Below, piece by piece: positions 53,689 to 64,000 of a stretch of 64,000 nt of DNA. The DNA comes from Eriocheir sinensis. Taxonomy: Eukaryota; Arthropoda; Malacostraca; Decapoda; Varunidae. Where the stretch lies: NCBI RefSeq assembly GCF_024679095.1, contig NC_066571.1:197078-261077 (forward strand), in the 5' to 3' direction. A program made the position numbers and the translations under genes. Each line of letters starts with the position of its first letter. The stretch's first letter is position 1. The notes under the pieces were generated by a model. It was not told the origin of the DNA. It worked only from the letters and a program-made list of their open reading frames with translations, and did no database searches.

Positions 53689-53920
53689 GTCGAGTACTAC
53701 AACACCGCAACGTGATCAAGATGTCGACTGTTTACCTTTCACGAGATTCGTCCTCGACGTGGTTTCTACTACGGGTCGTCAATACCAAGAGCAATTGGAA
53801 GCGTTACAAGATGAAGTAAAATTATGCATCGAACTGCTGGTGGAGAGAACTGCAAACATCTTGGTGAAGCTACACTCTAATTCTACTCTCTTGTCTGACT
53901 GGTGTCCGTGTGTGGATTAG
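53689..53920 (+). CDS. Candidate terminal exon lacking its own ATG
   Basis: After an acceptor-like ggcttttcag (ending 53688) a 76-codon frame runs to a TAG at 53918-53920: SSTTTPQRDQDVDCLPFTRF, VLDVVSTTGRQYQEQLEALQ, DEVKLCIELLVERTANILVK, LHSNSTLLSDWCPCVD. The sequence has a normal mixture of residues and a predicted amphipathic helix in the middle, unlike the repeat-derived frames around it. It contains no ATG, as expected for an internal or last exon. No family is recognised. An upstream exon was not found within the preceding 1 kb, which is mostly transposon. Confidence 0.4.
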
Positions 53921-54547
53921 TACCCAAAGATGAAGGAAAAATCTTGGGCACCAAATTCCAGTTTGAAACTAATAGTATTGAAACGGTAAAGGAAAAGTAG
54001 AAAAGTATTAGGAGTTAATTTGTGACTACGATTATTAATAGAAACTTTTAAAGATGCTAAAGCCTATACCCTGATTGTCATGCAAATTAACCCAGTAGCA
54101 GCGGGGATCATGTTTCTTAATGGTCCCTCTATGCGAGAAAAATGAGAAAAAATCACCCCTCACACAAACCATTGGGTAATATATATCAAAGCATTTGTGA
54201 TCAATTTATGTATCATCTAATTTTGGGGGGGCTAAAATCATGGCACAAATTTGGCCCGTCGCTGCTACACGGTAAAGCCACAAATTTGGCCCGTCGCTGC
54301 TACACTGATTTAATTTTGCTCCTATTTTACCTTATTTTTGGAGTTTTCTATAAATTTATAAATGTTATGTACATGCCATATAAACATACAGGTTAGTGAA
54401 CAATATATAAAACAATAAACATTCAGCAAAATTTGATTATATCATCCCATTAGTACATTATCAGTACTTCAGTTGAAAATACCTAATATTGTATCAGAAA
54501 TAAACAGCTTCATAATTTCGTTAAAATATATAGTAATACAATATTAT
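53921..54547. other. Unassigned stretch with a short tandem duplication
   Basis: The phrase cacaaatttggcccgtcgctgctacac occurs at 54243-54269 and again at 54279-54305. Otherwise AT-rich, with no coding signal; it may be 3' UTR of the exon at 53689. Confidence 0.45.
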
Positions 54548-54839
<292 letters not shown>

Positions 54840-55191
54840 CACAAAAGATCACAAAGGAAGAACAAACAACAGCAGACCTGCTGGTCCTTACGAGGCTGTT
54901 TGTGACAAGCTACACTAACTATCTAATCACAGGTGGAAGATGAAGGACAGCAAAGGCGAAGGTTCCTCCCCACCCCCCATCCCTCCAGCCAAAGCTGGCA
55001 GGAAAGGAAAAAGAACCATGCAGCATGGAAAAACTGCATGGAAATTATGTAGGGAAGATAAAAGAACTACCATTACTGCTACCACTAACCGGGCGATAAA
55101 AGCGGACAAGGACACCAGTATTCGAAAGAACTTAACGTTATTACGACAATGAGTAATATCTTAGTTGCTGGTTGGATTCAAAATAATTGTC

Positions 55192-57956
55192 TTATCTATT
55201 CTTGAAGGCCGTAACTGTTGTTCTATCAACGACATCACAGGGTAGAGAGTTCCAAACATTAACAACTCGATTGAAGAAGAAGTGTTTAGCTTTGTGTGAC
55301 GAGAATCTTTTACCACTTATCTTCAAATTGTGATTTCTTCTTGTTCTATTTGATCGATCAATTGCAAAGTAATCTTCCGCATTAATATCACTGAATCCTT
55401 TAAACACTTTAAACACTTCTATTAGATCGCCTCGCATTCTTCGTTTTGATAGGCTGAATAAATTTACTTTTTAAGCCTTTGTTCATATGATAAATTTCTC
55501 AACCTAGGAATCATCTTTGTTACTCTTCGTTGAACCCGTTCCAACTTTTATGTCTTTTCTGTAATAGGGAGACCAAAACTGTACACATTACTCTAGACGG
55601 GGCGAACCAACGAATTATACAGTTTTAATATTACTTTTTTTCCGATTTATTATTAAAGACTCGTCTGATGAAGCCAACCAATTTGTTTGCAGTTTTAACT
55701 ACCTCTGAACAATGTTGACCGTGCTTTAAATCGCTTGATATAGTCATTCCAAGATCCTTTTCTTTACTTACTGCAGAAAGTTGTTGGTCATTCATTACGT
55801 ACTGAACGCGATTGTTATTTTTCCCGATGTGTAACACTTTACATTTGTCAACTTTAAATTTCATTTGCCATTGATTGGCCCAACGTGCAAGTCGATCTAT
55901 ATCTGATTGTAAAGCTTCTTCGTCGAGTGTCGCAGTTACTTTACTAGCAATTTTTGTGTCACCAGCAAATTTTGATATTTTGCAAGTGAGCCCATCATCG
56001 ATATCATTGACATAAATAAAGAAGAGCATGGGGCCAAACACTGATCCTTGAGGTACGCCGCTTCTGACATCGAGCCAGTTAGATGTAACACCGTTTAGAA
56101 CTACTCTCTGTTTCCGCTCAGAGAGCCAGTCCGCAAGCCAATTGTGAATGTTACCCGAGATACCGTGCGCCAATAGTTTGCTGAGCAATCGTTGGTAGGG
56201 GACCTTATCAAATGCCTTTTGAAAATCCAGATATATGATATTTACTGATCTGCTTTCATCGAACACCTCAAAAATATAATGAAAAAAATCAAGTAAGTTA
56301 GTTAAACACGAACGTTTACTACGTAAGCCATGTTGCGAATTATTTATTATATTATTTTCTTTGAAGAATTTCACCATATTGTCGCGAATGATAGTCTCCA
56401 TTAACTTACAAACAATCGATGTCAGGCTAATTGGTTGATAGTTTCCTGGATAAGACTTGTCCCCCTTTTTGAAAAATGGTGTGACATTTGCAAGTTTCCA
56501 ATCCGACGGAACTTTTCCAGCTGTTAAAGATTTATTGAATATGATGGAGAGCGGTTTACAAATTTGATGTTTGATTTCTTTTAAGACCCTAGGGGTAATT
56601 TTGTCTGAACCAGGAGCTTTGCTTACTTTAATCTTTTCAATTGTGCGTAAAATGTCACTTTCTACGATGAGCACGCCACTTAACATCTTTTCGGTCCTTC
56701 TAACCTCCGGCGGTTGAGGTGATAAACAATCTTCGTCGGTAAATACGGATGCGAAAAAGTTATTTAGGATTGTAGCCATTTAATTTTCATCGGTCGTGTG
56801 GTTACCATTATCATTAGCAAGCGGTCCGATACCACAAGTGAGTGACTTTTTATTATTTACATATCTAAAAAATTCTTTAGGATTAGATTTACTCGTTTCC
56901 GCTATATATTCTTCAAGATTTTTCTTGCTTCGTTTTATTAATTTCTTGTTTTCGCGGCAAATTCTGTCCAACTCTAGTTTGTCAGCCTCACTCTGAGTTG
57001 ATTATTATGTATCTACTGTATACGCGTTTTTTGAAAGATAGGCCATTTTGATTTTCGTTATTCCACCATTTGGGTTTCTTCTTAAAAGCTGAACGTCTGT
57101 TACGATAGGGTACGCATATGTTTATGGCATTGTTCAATATTGTGGTGAAGGCCCCCCAAGATTTATCAATATCTGTTTCCGCCGAGATTTCAGTCCAGTC
57201 AGAATTATTTAGAATTGATCGGAGTCTTACGAAATTCGCTCTCTGATAATCAGGCACCTTTTCTTTATTAGGAGTTACTTTACTTTCTTTCATATTGATG
57301 CTGAATGTGATTGTTCGGTGATCGCTAGAACTAAAAATTGGACCAATATTTACTTCGTTAACTAGATCAGCTGTCGTTGAAATGATAAGGTCAAGTATAT
57401 TATTTTCCCGAGTCGGTTCTTGAACGTAAATTTGTGTACAGGTCAAGCCCTGTATGACAGTTCAACAGCTCACCCCATCTTTCCACTGGCAAGTTAAAGT
57501 CCCCAACAATTACTGCCTCGCAACTGCTACTTGTTTCTAATAATAATTCACTTAATGCGTGGTCGATATCAAGAGTCTGCCCTGGCGGTCTGTAGGTAAG
57601 TCCATGTACTATTTTACGAGATTTATTTTTAATTTCAATGAAGACCGTGTCTACATTGGTTATAATATCTGTTTTCACGGATACTGGATGGAGAGAGTTG
57701 CAGATATAAAAGATAACGCCTCCACCCCGTCTGTTCTCTCTTTCATGACTAAAGATGGTATAACCCGGTAAACTATATTTCGCAATGAAATCTCTATTTG
57801 AAGTGTCTATCCAGGATTCTGTGACTCCGATGATGTGATAATGATTTGTAGCAGCGAGGACTTCTACGTCTTCAAATTTGTTACGTAGGCTACGAGCGTT
57901 TATATAGCACGCTTTAATGTGATTCGAGTCGGGGGTTTCGCGGGTTGAGTGCTCCC
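55192..57956 (-). pseudogene. Family D ORF2, endonuclease and RT with mutated FADD motif
   Basis: The frame opens just after the ORF1 stop: CYINARSLRNKFEDVEVLAA, IIGVTESWIDTSNRDFIAKY, YRPPGQTLDIDHALSELL, VIVGDFNLP, then after a shift near 57430 PTRENNILDLIISTTADLV and SSSDHRTITFS. After another shift and a stop at 56780-56782, a 382-codon frame carries KVSKAPGSDKITPRVLKEIK, FFKKGDKSYPGNYQPISLTS, IIYLDFQKAFDKVPYQRLL, RSGVPQGSVFGPMLFFIYVN and SKFAGDTKIASK. The first catalytic aspartate of FADD is glycine here, which would abolish polymerisation. The last part (55192-55437) has HFFFNRVVNVWNSLPCDVVD. Confidence 0.85.
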
Positions 57957-59161
57957 TTACGGTGGAGCTGCTGGTGTTCTCGCCTCCGCATTTTTTGGCT
58001 TTCGAAGAGCCATTTGGTCACAGAGCAGCCTCCCGAAACGGGCTGCTCCAACAGGGTTTAAGTGGATGCCATCAGCAAGGAACAAGTCTGAATCGTAGTA
58101 AAAACTGTTACACAAGTTAGCGAACTGGACTTTTTCTTGTGAGCAAAGGGACTGAAGTCTGTTGTTTGTGCTGAAGGCCTTACTGTAAAAGCTAGATTCG
58201 GCACCGACCCTCGGGAGGATTCCTGAGATTATGATGTTACTGGCATCCGTTTTACGTTTATACTGCTTGATCATACGGCGGTATTTCTCAAGCAGTTCCT
58301 CAGAACGGGTTGTCTTTACGTCATTTGTCCCCGCGTGAATGACAAAGAGGGTGTTTCGGTCGGCATTTCTCGTGACATCATAGCACACTGCGGTGATGTC
58401 GTCCAGTCTGGCACCTGGATAGCAGTAACGTTTTCTGCGGCCGTTTAATGAACGACCACAGAACTCAACCAGCTGGCCACGCACCATGGAGTCCCCAACT
58501 AGGCGAGTCTCAAACTCATCCTCCATGGTGTCTGCCAGCACCTGGAACCTATTGAAGGTAGTGGGGGTCAGTAAATCCTTGGTTGCCTGCTTCAGTTTGG
58601 CTTCATTCCTTACAGGTTGGAACCCGACATCCTGTGAAGCAGGAAGATAAGCTTAAGTGGGGCAGGCTGGAAGTTTTCCTGTGAGGCAGGCTAGGAATTA
58701 GCCTGTGAAGCAGGCTGGGGGCTAGCCTGTGAGGCAGGCTGGGGGTCAGCCTGTGAAGCAGGCTGGCGGTTGTCCTGTGAGGCAGGCTGGGGGTTAGCCT
58801 GTGAGGCAGGCTGGGGGTTAGCCTGTGAGGCAGGCTGGGGGTTAGCCTGTGAGGCAGGCTGGGAGTCAACCTGTGAGGCAGGTAACACGTCCTCCCGTGA
58901 AGCAGGAGGTTCGTCTGCAGAGGGCACAGTCTCGGTGGAGGGCCTCTCCACCATCGATAGTGGAGTCACTGCCACATTACTTGCAACAAATTCCTGAAGC
59001 GCTTCGAATTTCTTTTCAAGATCATTATGTTTGACTTTCCATTCAGTCACAGCCTTCTGAAGTTGTAATCTTTGAACGCAGAGGCGGCAAGTTCTACTCA
59101 GCTGGAAGTACTGAGCTGCAAATCGTCCGGGATGGACGTCACACCTAAGATTCGAAGGCAT
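57957..59161 (-). pseudogene. Family D ORF1: zinc-type start, Pro-Ala-Ser-Gln repeats and complete SGNH esterase
   Basis: The start (MPSNLRCDVHPGRFAAQYFQ, then CRLCVQRLQLQ) has a cysteine cluster and a coiled-coil stretch (TEWKVKHNDLEKKFEALQEF). A run of about ten 8-residue repeats of the type QPASQANP follows (58690-58900). A TAG at 58691-58693 and a frameshift near 58650 then interrupt. From about 58620 the frame is open again and encodes VRNEAKLKQATKDLLTP and a 194-residue esterase domain with GDSM (16-18), HAGTNDV (70-75) and DGIHLNP (157-163), so all catalytic blocks (Ser, Gly/Asn, Asp-His) are in one open frame. Of the three esterase ORF1s in the window this domain is the best preserved. 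Confidence 0.8.
58676..58912 (-). repeat. 24-base minisatellite in family D ORF1
   Basis: About ten units of cctgtgaggcaggctgggggttag (variation gaag/gagg and ggtcag/ggctag) are in tandem. The unit equals 8 codons, so copy-number change does not shift the frame. Confidence 0.9.
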
Positions 59162-59170
59162 TGTTAGAAA

Positions 59171-59771
59171 TTTAAACGAGTTAACAGTTTGGGCAAATAT
59201 TAAAAGCGCTAACGAAATAACTTAAAGTGTGACCATAAATTGAATTAGATAAAAATTGTGCATGGAAATTAGATACTGCTGTGTTAGATGCCTCCAACAC
59301 TGGGAGTTCGCTCCCACAGGGTCTTGAAAACGCCTCAAAGACCAATCGCTTGTCCTGAGCCTCGATCACGAGAGAGACTATCACAACCCAGCTATTGTCC
59401 ACGAAGTTTTGTTCCATAGAACGGGGCCGGCGTAGTCACACAGAGCAGAGCTGGCAAGGGAGCAGAGGAACCAGCAATTCGTTCCCACTTTCCGAAACGT
59501 CTAACCCAACTCTGCGACCCTTTGCTGAAATATTCCTTGAGTATAAGAAAAACCCTTAGAAACTTCACCTAGAAGCCAGAACGTACAACCTTAAATGTCC
59601 CACGGAAGACATCTCTTTCAGGAGAAAACAAGAACCAGCTGTTATGCAGAATAGGGATGGGAGTACCGTCGATAGAGGGGAGGGACGAGGAGCTCACACC
59701 GACAACTGGTTCCCAGGGAGGCTTTTTAGTGTAGAGGTTGCCACACTCCTCTACACCGCAGGCCTAAATAA
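59171..59771. other. Probable 5' flank or leader of family D, then unassigned DNA
   Basis: The part to about 59420 may be the 5' leader of family D on the minus strand (it ends the ATG side at 59161). No second copy is in the window to confirm its 5' end. From 59430 to 59771 nothing is recognised. Confidence 0.35.
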
Positions 59772-59972
59772 TCAGGCACGGTCCAGCTGACCAGGACCCT
59801 GGAACTACAGCCATTGTCTCATAAAGAGATCCTCTGCCTGCAGTCCAATCCACCACTGCTGCTACCCAGAGGCTTCACCGTGACCCTGGCACGGGAGATA
59901 GATCAGCATTACATCTTGTCCAAGGGTGACCTGAGACTATGCAGGGCAGGGACGTCTAGTTCCCTGAGGTGA
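59772..59972 (+). pseudogene. ATG-less open frame, probable end of an unknown repeat-encoded protein
   Basis: Following a TAA at 59769-59771, 66 codons are open: SGTVQLTRTLELQPLSHKEI, LCLQSNPPLLLPRGFTVTLA, REIDQHYILSKGDLRLCRAG, TSSSLR, then TGA. The frame looks coding-like and ends 23 bases before a (TAG)n array, as do other retroelement ends in this window. I infer it is the C-terminus of a 5'-truncated retroelement protein. No family name can be given. Confidence 0.35.
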
Positions 59973-59994
59973 AAACACTTCACCCGCATACCGA

Positions 59995-60043
59995 GTAGTA
60001 GTAGAAGTAGTAGTAGTAATAGTAGTAGTAGTAGTAGTAGTAA

Positions 60044-60103
<60 letters not shown>

Positions 60104-60105
60104 GT
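59995..60105. repeat. (AGT)n microsatellite
   Basis: Near-pure (TAG)n with single aag/aat interruptions for about 110 bases. Confidence 0.95.
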
Positions 60106-60625
60106 TAGCCTTGGTAGGGATAGGATGTGTGTGGGTCGGTGTTTATGTACTGTTTTTATCTGGTGCAAACACCTTGTGACTAAAAATAGACATAGTGATT
60201 AAGGAAGTGAATCTCAGTGCAGCAAGGGAAAGCTCGATGGACGTGTAGGTTTGTGTCTATAGTGTTGTGTGAATTAGAAATATCGTGAAACACACGGGCT
60301 GAGCAACTTCAGATGGCCTGGCGGGTGGCGACTGTCGCCGCACCGCCCTGACCTCTGATCGAGCTGTTAATGAGCTGGGACGGAGGGTTGCCAGCTACCC
60401 ACAAGAAGAACGTGTGAAGCGACAAGGGTGTCAAGGCTCATTTCACACCTCCCAAACTGACGGTTCTGTAGCTATTTATAATATAATTATTGCATGTATT
60501 TAATGCAGATTAGGCTTGAAAGAGAGTGAAGAACCGGTGCTGGCAGTCGACCCGCAGACAGCTGCTTACGGTGGTGCGGTGTTGTTGTTGGTTATGGTCG
60601 AATCATTGTTATCAATATTTTTATT
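60106..60625. other. Unassigned stretch
   Basis: Contains an ATG at 60313 with only 12 codons (MAWRVATVAAPP) before a stop. Composition is mixed. No element or gene could be supported. Confidence 0.35.
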
Positions 60626-60635
60626 TCTAATTCAT

Positions 60636-61199
<564 letters not shown>

Positions 61200-62267
61200 T
61201 GCTTTTATTACTACTGCTTGCAATATAATTAGCACTGTTGGGGGCGTTGGTGAAGTCTCTGGTGAGGCATTTTAGGTCATCTGGTTGCGTGTAGTTGAGC
61301 CACCATCGTGCCATCTCAGCGTGAAGGGAGGGCCAGTCGGCCTTCTCCACGAGCCACTTGCATGGCGGGGCCTCCCTGGGTGAGAGGGGAATGGTGAACA
61401 GTGTCAGCGTGGCGAAATGATCACTTGTTAGTGTGGAGGTCGCCCCGTCCGCCAAGGCAGTAGCTAGAGAATAGAGTCAGGTCCAGGATGTTGCCCTGGA
61501 TGTGTGTTGGCTCTCCGTTGTTGAGAAGCTTGACCCCTACTAGCCCCTCAAGCAGGGTCGCGAGGTGTCGCCCCGCCCTGTTGGTTTCGCTTCTGGAGCT
61601 GAGGATGTGGTGGGCGTTAAAATCACCTCCCACTATAACGCTTTCCTCCTCTGCCAGAGAGAGGATCTCGGTGAGATCCAGGTCGCTTCTGGCGCTGCTG
61701 TAAACATTGTATATTGTCAGCTCTGTCACGTTGAGGTAGAGTTTGATAGCTTGGGTCTCGACACCCTCGCCGTAGTGGACCGGTCGTTCAATCGCTTTGT
61801 GGGGAATCGAGCTTCTGACCAAGATCAGACAACCCCTCCCTTCTGCCTTTTCCGTGATGGGGAGATGGTGATCGGTGAAGCCAGGGAAGCGAAGGCGGCA
61901 CTGTCTCATTACGAGTGTTTCCTGTAGGATGCAGACGCTAATCTTGTCCTCGGTAAGAGCAGCCTGTGGTAGGGCCCTGTTGGCGTTGAGGCCTCTAATG
62001 TACCACTGAAGGAGCCTTAGAGCCGGGAAGTCTCGAGATTTATTATCACCTCCCTCCTCTCGGCGGCGACTGGCCCCGGTTGGTGCGTCCTCCTCGATGG
62101 GCTGAATGTATGGCTGATGCTCTCCGTCTCTAGGTGTTCTATTGCGCCCAGGTCCCTGTATGCCGTCAGGAATATGGTGTCGGTTGCCTCCGTCCTAGGC
62201 ACTTGCAGGGCGTTGAGGAGGTTTTTGTCCATCTGCACAAGCACGTTCTTCATCCTGTAGGTCAGGC
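61200..62267 (-). mobile_element. Family H (jockey/I-like) retrotransposon fragment: ORF1 end and endonuclease
   Basis: On the minus strand the end of one frame (62267-62017: VLVQMDKNLLNALQVPRTEA ... EVIINLETSRL, stop) overlaps a second frame that starts before it. The second encodes LRLLQWYIRGLNANRALPQA, LTEDKISVCILQETLVMRQC, GRGCLILVRSSIPHK, VGGDFNAHHILSSRS, HIQGNILDLTLFS and, after a shift near 61435, TSDHFATLTLFTIP. These are the ordered motifs of an apurinic-type endonuclease (E, D/N, SDH). The RT is missing: the 3' side breaks off at about 61230 in degenerate repeats. The 5' side is cut at 62268 by a hAT-like terminus. Confidence 0.65.
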
Positions 62268-62500
62268 TCAGCGGTTCCCAAAGTGTGGTGCGCGCACCCC
62301 TGGGGGTGCGTGTGGAAAAAAAAATGTAATGGCGGATTTTATGTTTCATTAAAATTTGAAACACATCATCAATTGCCGTTGTTTTACAACTAATGTACGT
62401 GTATGTTGTACGCTTCAGCGGAGTTGTCTTGAAACTTACCCAGACCCTGAGCACATTCATCCACCCCCCTCATGTACATTTTCGTTCAGTTTCTATATAT
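62268..62500 (+). mobile_element. hAT-like terminus fragment
   Basis: CAGCGGTTCCCAAAGTGTGG at about 62268 followed by gcgcgcacccctgggggtgcgtg is the common left end of animal hAT elements (CAGCGGTTCYCAA...). No matching right end was found before the (ATCT)n tract, so it is truncated or its end has decayed. Confidence 0.5.
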
Positions 62501-62519
62501 CTATATATCTATATATTTA

Positions 62520-62552
<33 letters not shown>
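62501..62552. repeat. (ATCT)n microsatellite
   Basis: Tetranucleotide atct repeats, imperfect (atat) at first and pure from about 62521 to 62551, immediately before the family A fragment. Confidence 0.95.
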
Positions 62553-62553
<1 letters not shown>

Positions 62554-62786
62554 CCGTGCTGACACCCTGCCTGGTCAAACTTTTTCGCCTCTGCCTGTCA
62601 ACATATACCTTTCCTTCCTGCTGGAAGTACGCCTTCATACAGCCTGTGTCTAAGAAGGGTGACCGTTCCAATCCCTCAAACTATCGTCTTATAGCTTTAT
62701 TTTCTTGTCTATCTAAAGCTTTTGAATCCTTAACCGGAAGATTCAAAAGCACCTTTCCACTTCTGATCTTCTATCTGATCGTCAGT
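62553..62786 (+). mobile_element. Family A internal RT fragment
   Basis: Encodes SVLTPCLVKLFRLCLSTYTF then PSCWKYAFIQPVSKKGDRSN, PSNYRLIALFSCLSKAFES; a short deletion follows and the frame is lost. Both ends are truncated. The right end stops in gatcgtcagta, where a TA-flanked MITE begins. Confidence 0.8.
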
Positions 62787-62787
62787 A

Positions 62788-63020
62788 CACTCAGAAATGG
62801 AAGATATATAAAGTTTTTTTTTTTGCAATGCGAGGTGATATTTTTTTATACAAATACCCTTTTTCTACCTTAGCCTTCTGAAAAAGGGTATAAGTGAGTG
62901 CAATATATCCTTTTTAGGGGTAGAGAAAGGGTTTATTCGTTCCTAATAAGAAACTATTATAATCCAAATGGCAATTAAAGGGAAAACGTTTCTTTATTGT
63001 TCGGGGTATTTTTCTGAGTA
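62788..63020. mobile_element. Small TA-flanked MITE (mariner-like)
   Basis: Ends are CACTCAGAAAT (62788) and inverted ATTTTTCTGAGTA (ending 63020), with TA on both sides (62786-62787, 63021-63022). A 233-base AT-rich body has T-runs and caaatacccttttt / aaaagggtat internal inverted words. A TA duplication suggests Tc1/mariner-type mobilisation. The inverted ends are short, so the call is moderate. Confidence 0.45.
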
Positions 63021-63036
63021 TAAAACAATATTATTA

Positions 63037-64000
63037 GGCTGGGTTCACACGAGACACTTTTAGTGGTCAGTGGCCGCCACAAAAAGTGGCCACCACAAAA
63101 AATGGTCGTCACGAAAAATGGTGGGTAGGTGCACCATGCACACGAGCCACTCGGTGGCGACCACTAATGAGGTCAGTACGTGGCGTTATGGATCTCGTAG
63201 AGGCAGCAACTGTCTGTGCTCTCTTGGCAAAAAGCGCTGAAGAAAGTACTGCCATGGTTTCACCTCATATATACTTCGCAACAGACTACTGCGTGTAGCA
63301 TTCCACACATTATTTACAGAGCTAAAAGAACACGATAATTTTTTTACTACTTCAGGAGGTCACAGGATAGGTTTAATCATCTTATGACAATAATTGGTCC
63401 ACGTATAACACGGCAGGACATCAACATGAAGATTTATGTCCCAGTAAAAGAGAGACTTGCGGTAATTTTAATATAAGACTGAACATGAAGAATATTAAGT
63501 CACATTTATTGACATAGTTCAGCAGTCTTTGCGGTTACCTAACATTTTTCCCTTTCTACTTCCGGGTAAATAAAACTACCACATTCAGTAATTAATCCAT
63601 ACCAGAATCAATTAATATGCAAAACTGTGAAACGAAATGAAACATTAGTTCTGAAAGCATATAAGAGCGTATCCATTATATCCTGAACACAAGTTATGCG
63701 TGAAGGTCATACTTATACATCATTATGACAGTTAAAATTCAGGTGTTCAAGTGTCAAGACAGAGGGAAAGCGGCGGGTGGCAGGGTGGTGGCCACCGATA
63801 GTGGCTCGTGTGCACGATGCCATTAGAAACAACGGTATCTATCGCTGGCCACTGTGGCCGCCACAGTGGCGTGGTCGGAAAATGGCTCCGCCGGCCACTA
63901 CTCGCCACTGTTTTGTGGCGACCACAAAAAAGTGGCCCGTGTGCATGCACCCATAGAGATGTGTGTGTTCTATTTTGACCATTATTTTGTGGCGGCCACT
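63037..64000 (+). mobile_element. PIF/Harbinger element with transposase remnant, right end beyond the window
   Basis: The left terminus is GGCTGGGTTCACACGAG after TTA (63034-63036). Subterminal DNA is built from agtggccgccacaaaa-type words, repeated in inverted form from 63760 to 64000. The last 17 bases of the window (ttttgtggcggccact) are the inverted form of about 63070-63086, so the true right end should lie about 33 bases past the window. A decayed transposase start is inside (63188-63480). Confidence 0.7.
63188..63480 (+). pseudogene. N-terminal part of a Harbinger transposase, frameshifted and truncated
   Basis: From the ATG at 63188 the frame reads MDLVEAATVCALLAKSAEES. After a frame change, FHTLFTELKEHDNFF (from about 63300) is followed in the next frame by RRSQDRFNHLMTIIGPRITR then QDINMKIYVPVKERLAVILI. 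FHTLF-x-EL ... FDxLL-x-x-(I/L)-x-P-x-I-x-(R/K)-x-(D/N)-x-x-M-R-x-x-I-x-x-x-ERLAVTLR is the start of PIF/Harbinger (HARBI1-type) nucleases, just before the DDE catalytic domain. The catalytic domain itself is missing, so the element is an internally deleted derivative. Confidence 0.6.

Larger units (their letters stand above)
54840..59170 (-). mobile_element. Family D (CR1-like) retrotransposon, nearly full length
   Basis: About 4.3 kb on the minus strand: ORF1 (59161-57957), ORF2 (57956-55192), a long 3' UTR (55190-54840) that contains cctcgtaaggaccagcaggtctgc and runs into (TAC)n. The 3' UTR has a short open frame on the opposite strand (54940-55152), which I treat as a shadow. It lacks poly(A). 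Confidence 0.8.

Noticed and set aside
54940..55152. 70-codon plus-strand frame (MKDSKGEGSSPPP...)
   Set aside because: It lies antisense in the 3' UTR of family D and is most likely a shadow frame, although its composition is fairly coding-like.

Overview
This 64 kb window looks like nuclear DNA of an arthropod, most likely a decapod crustacean and probably a brachyuran crab. I infer this from three things: the very high density of di- and trinucleotide microsatellites, several non-LTR retrotransposon families whose predicted reverse transcriptases look like those common in crab genomes (recognised from memory, not searched), and scattered TTAGG-like motifs. There is no operon-like organisation. 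Almost nothing in the window is a clearly intact host gene; it is best read as an archive of nested, decayed transposable elements and simple repeats.

At least eight retroelement families can be separated by sequence. Family A (jockey-like, poly(A)-tailed, apurinic-type endonuclease plus RT, 3' end rich in 'gctactcgctgctcc') has about nine copies or fragments: 4916-5878, 10355-11606, 13272-16603, 21197-21404, 21405-29279 (interrupted), 21643-27200, 53330-53520 and 62553-62786. Family B (CR1-like, tail of ttcttatg repeats, esterase-type ORF1) is at 9150-9672, 35280-38743 and 42410-43050. Families C (43597-47520) and D (54840-59170) are further CR1-like elements with an SGNH-esterase ORF1 and EN/RT ORF2. 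Family E (29456-33850) has a CCHC gag-like ORF1 joined to an EN/RT ORF2 by a TGATG stop/start overlap. Family F (17286-20157) is L2/CR1-like. Family G (11951-13271 and 16978-17285) carries a CCHC plus restriction-like-endonuclease C-terminus. Family H (61200-62267) is another EN-bearing fragment. A tRNA-derived SINE is present in three pieces.

DNA transposons include a 2.2 kb non-autonomous hAT (21839-24046, 8-bp duplication ACACCACA) with a nested MITE, two or three PIF/Harbinger-like elements (8224-9986; 63037 to beyond the window end; a terminus at 29280), a whole-length palindromic 'snapback' family (7604-10354 and 51539-52052), another large hairpin (33918-34346) and a small TA-flanked MITE (62788-63020). 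Nesting gives a relative chronology: an old family A copy was split by a younger full-length family A copy, which was split by the hAT, which holds a MITE.

Host coding candidates are few: a Myb/SANT-like exon (648-955, minus), a Myb/MADF-like exon with good splice sites (41590-41758, minus), a terminal-exon-like ORF (53689-53920, plus) and a small ORF (20690-20812, plus). A decayed open reading frame set at 48360-49870 resembles a large uncharacterised invertebrate protein family. Positions of element ends are estimates by eye unless a target-site duplication is given.
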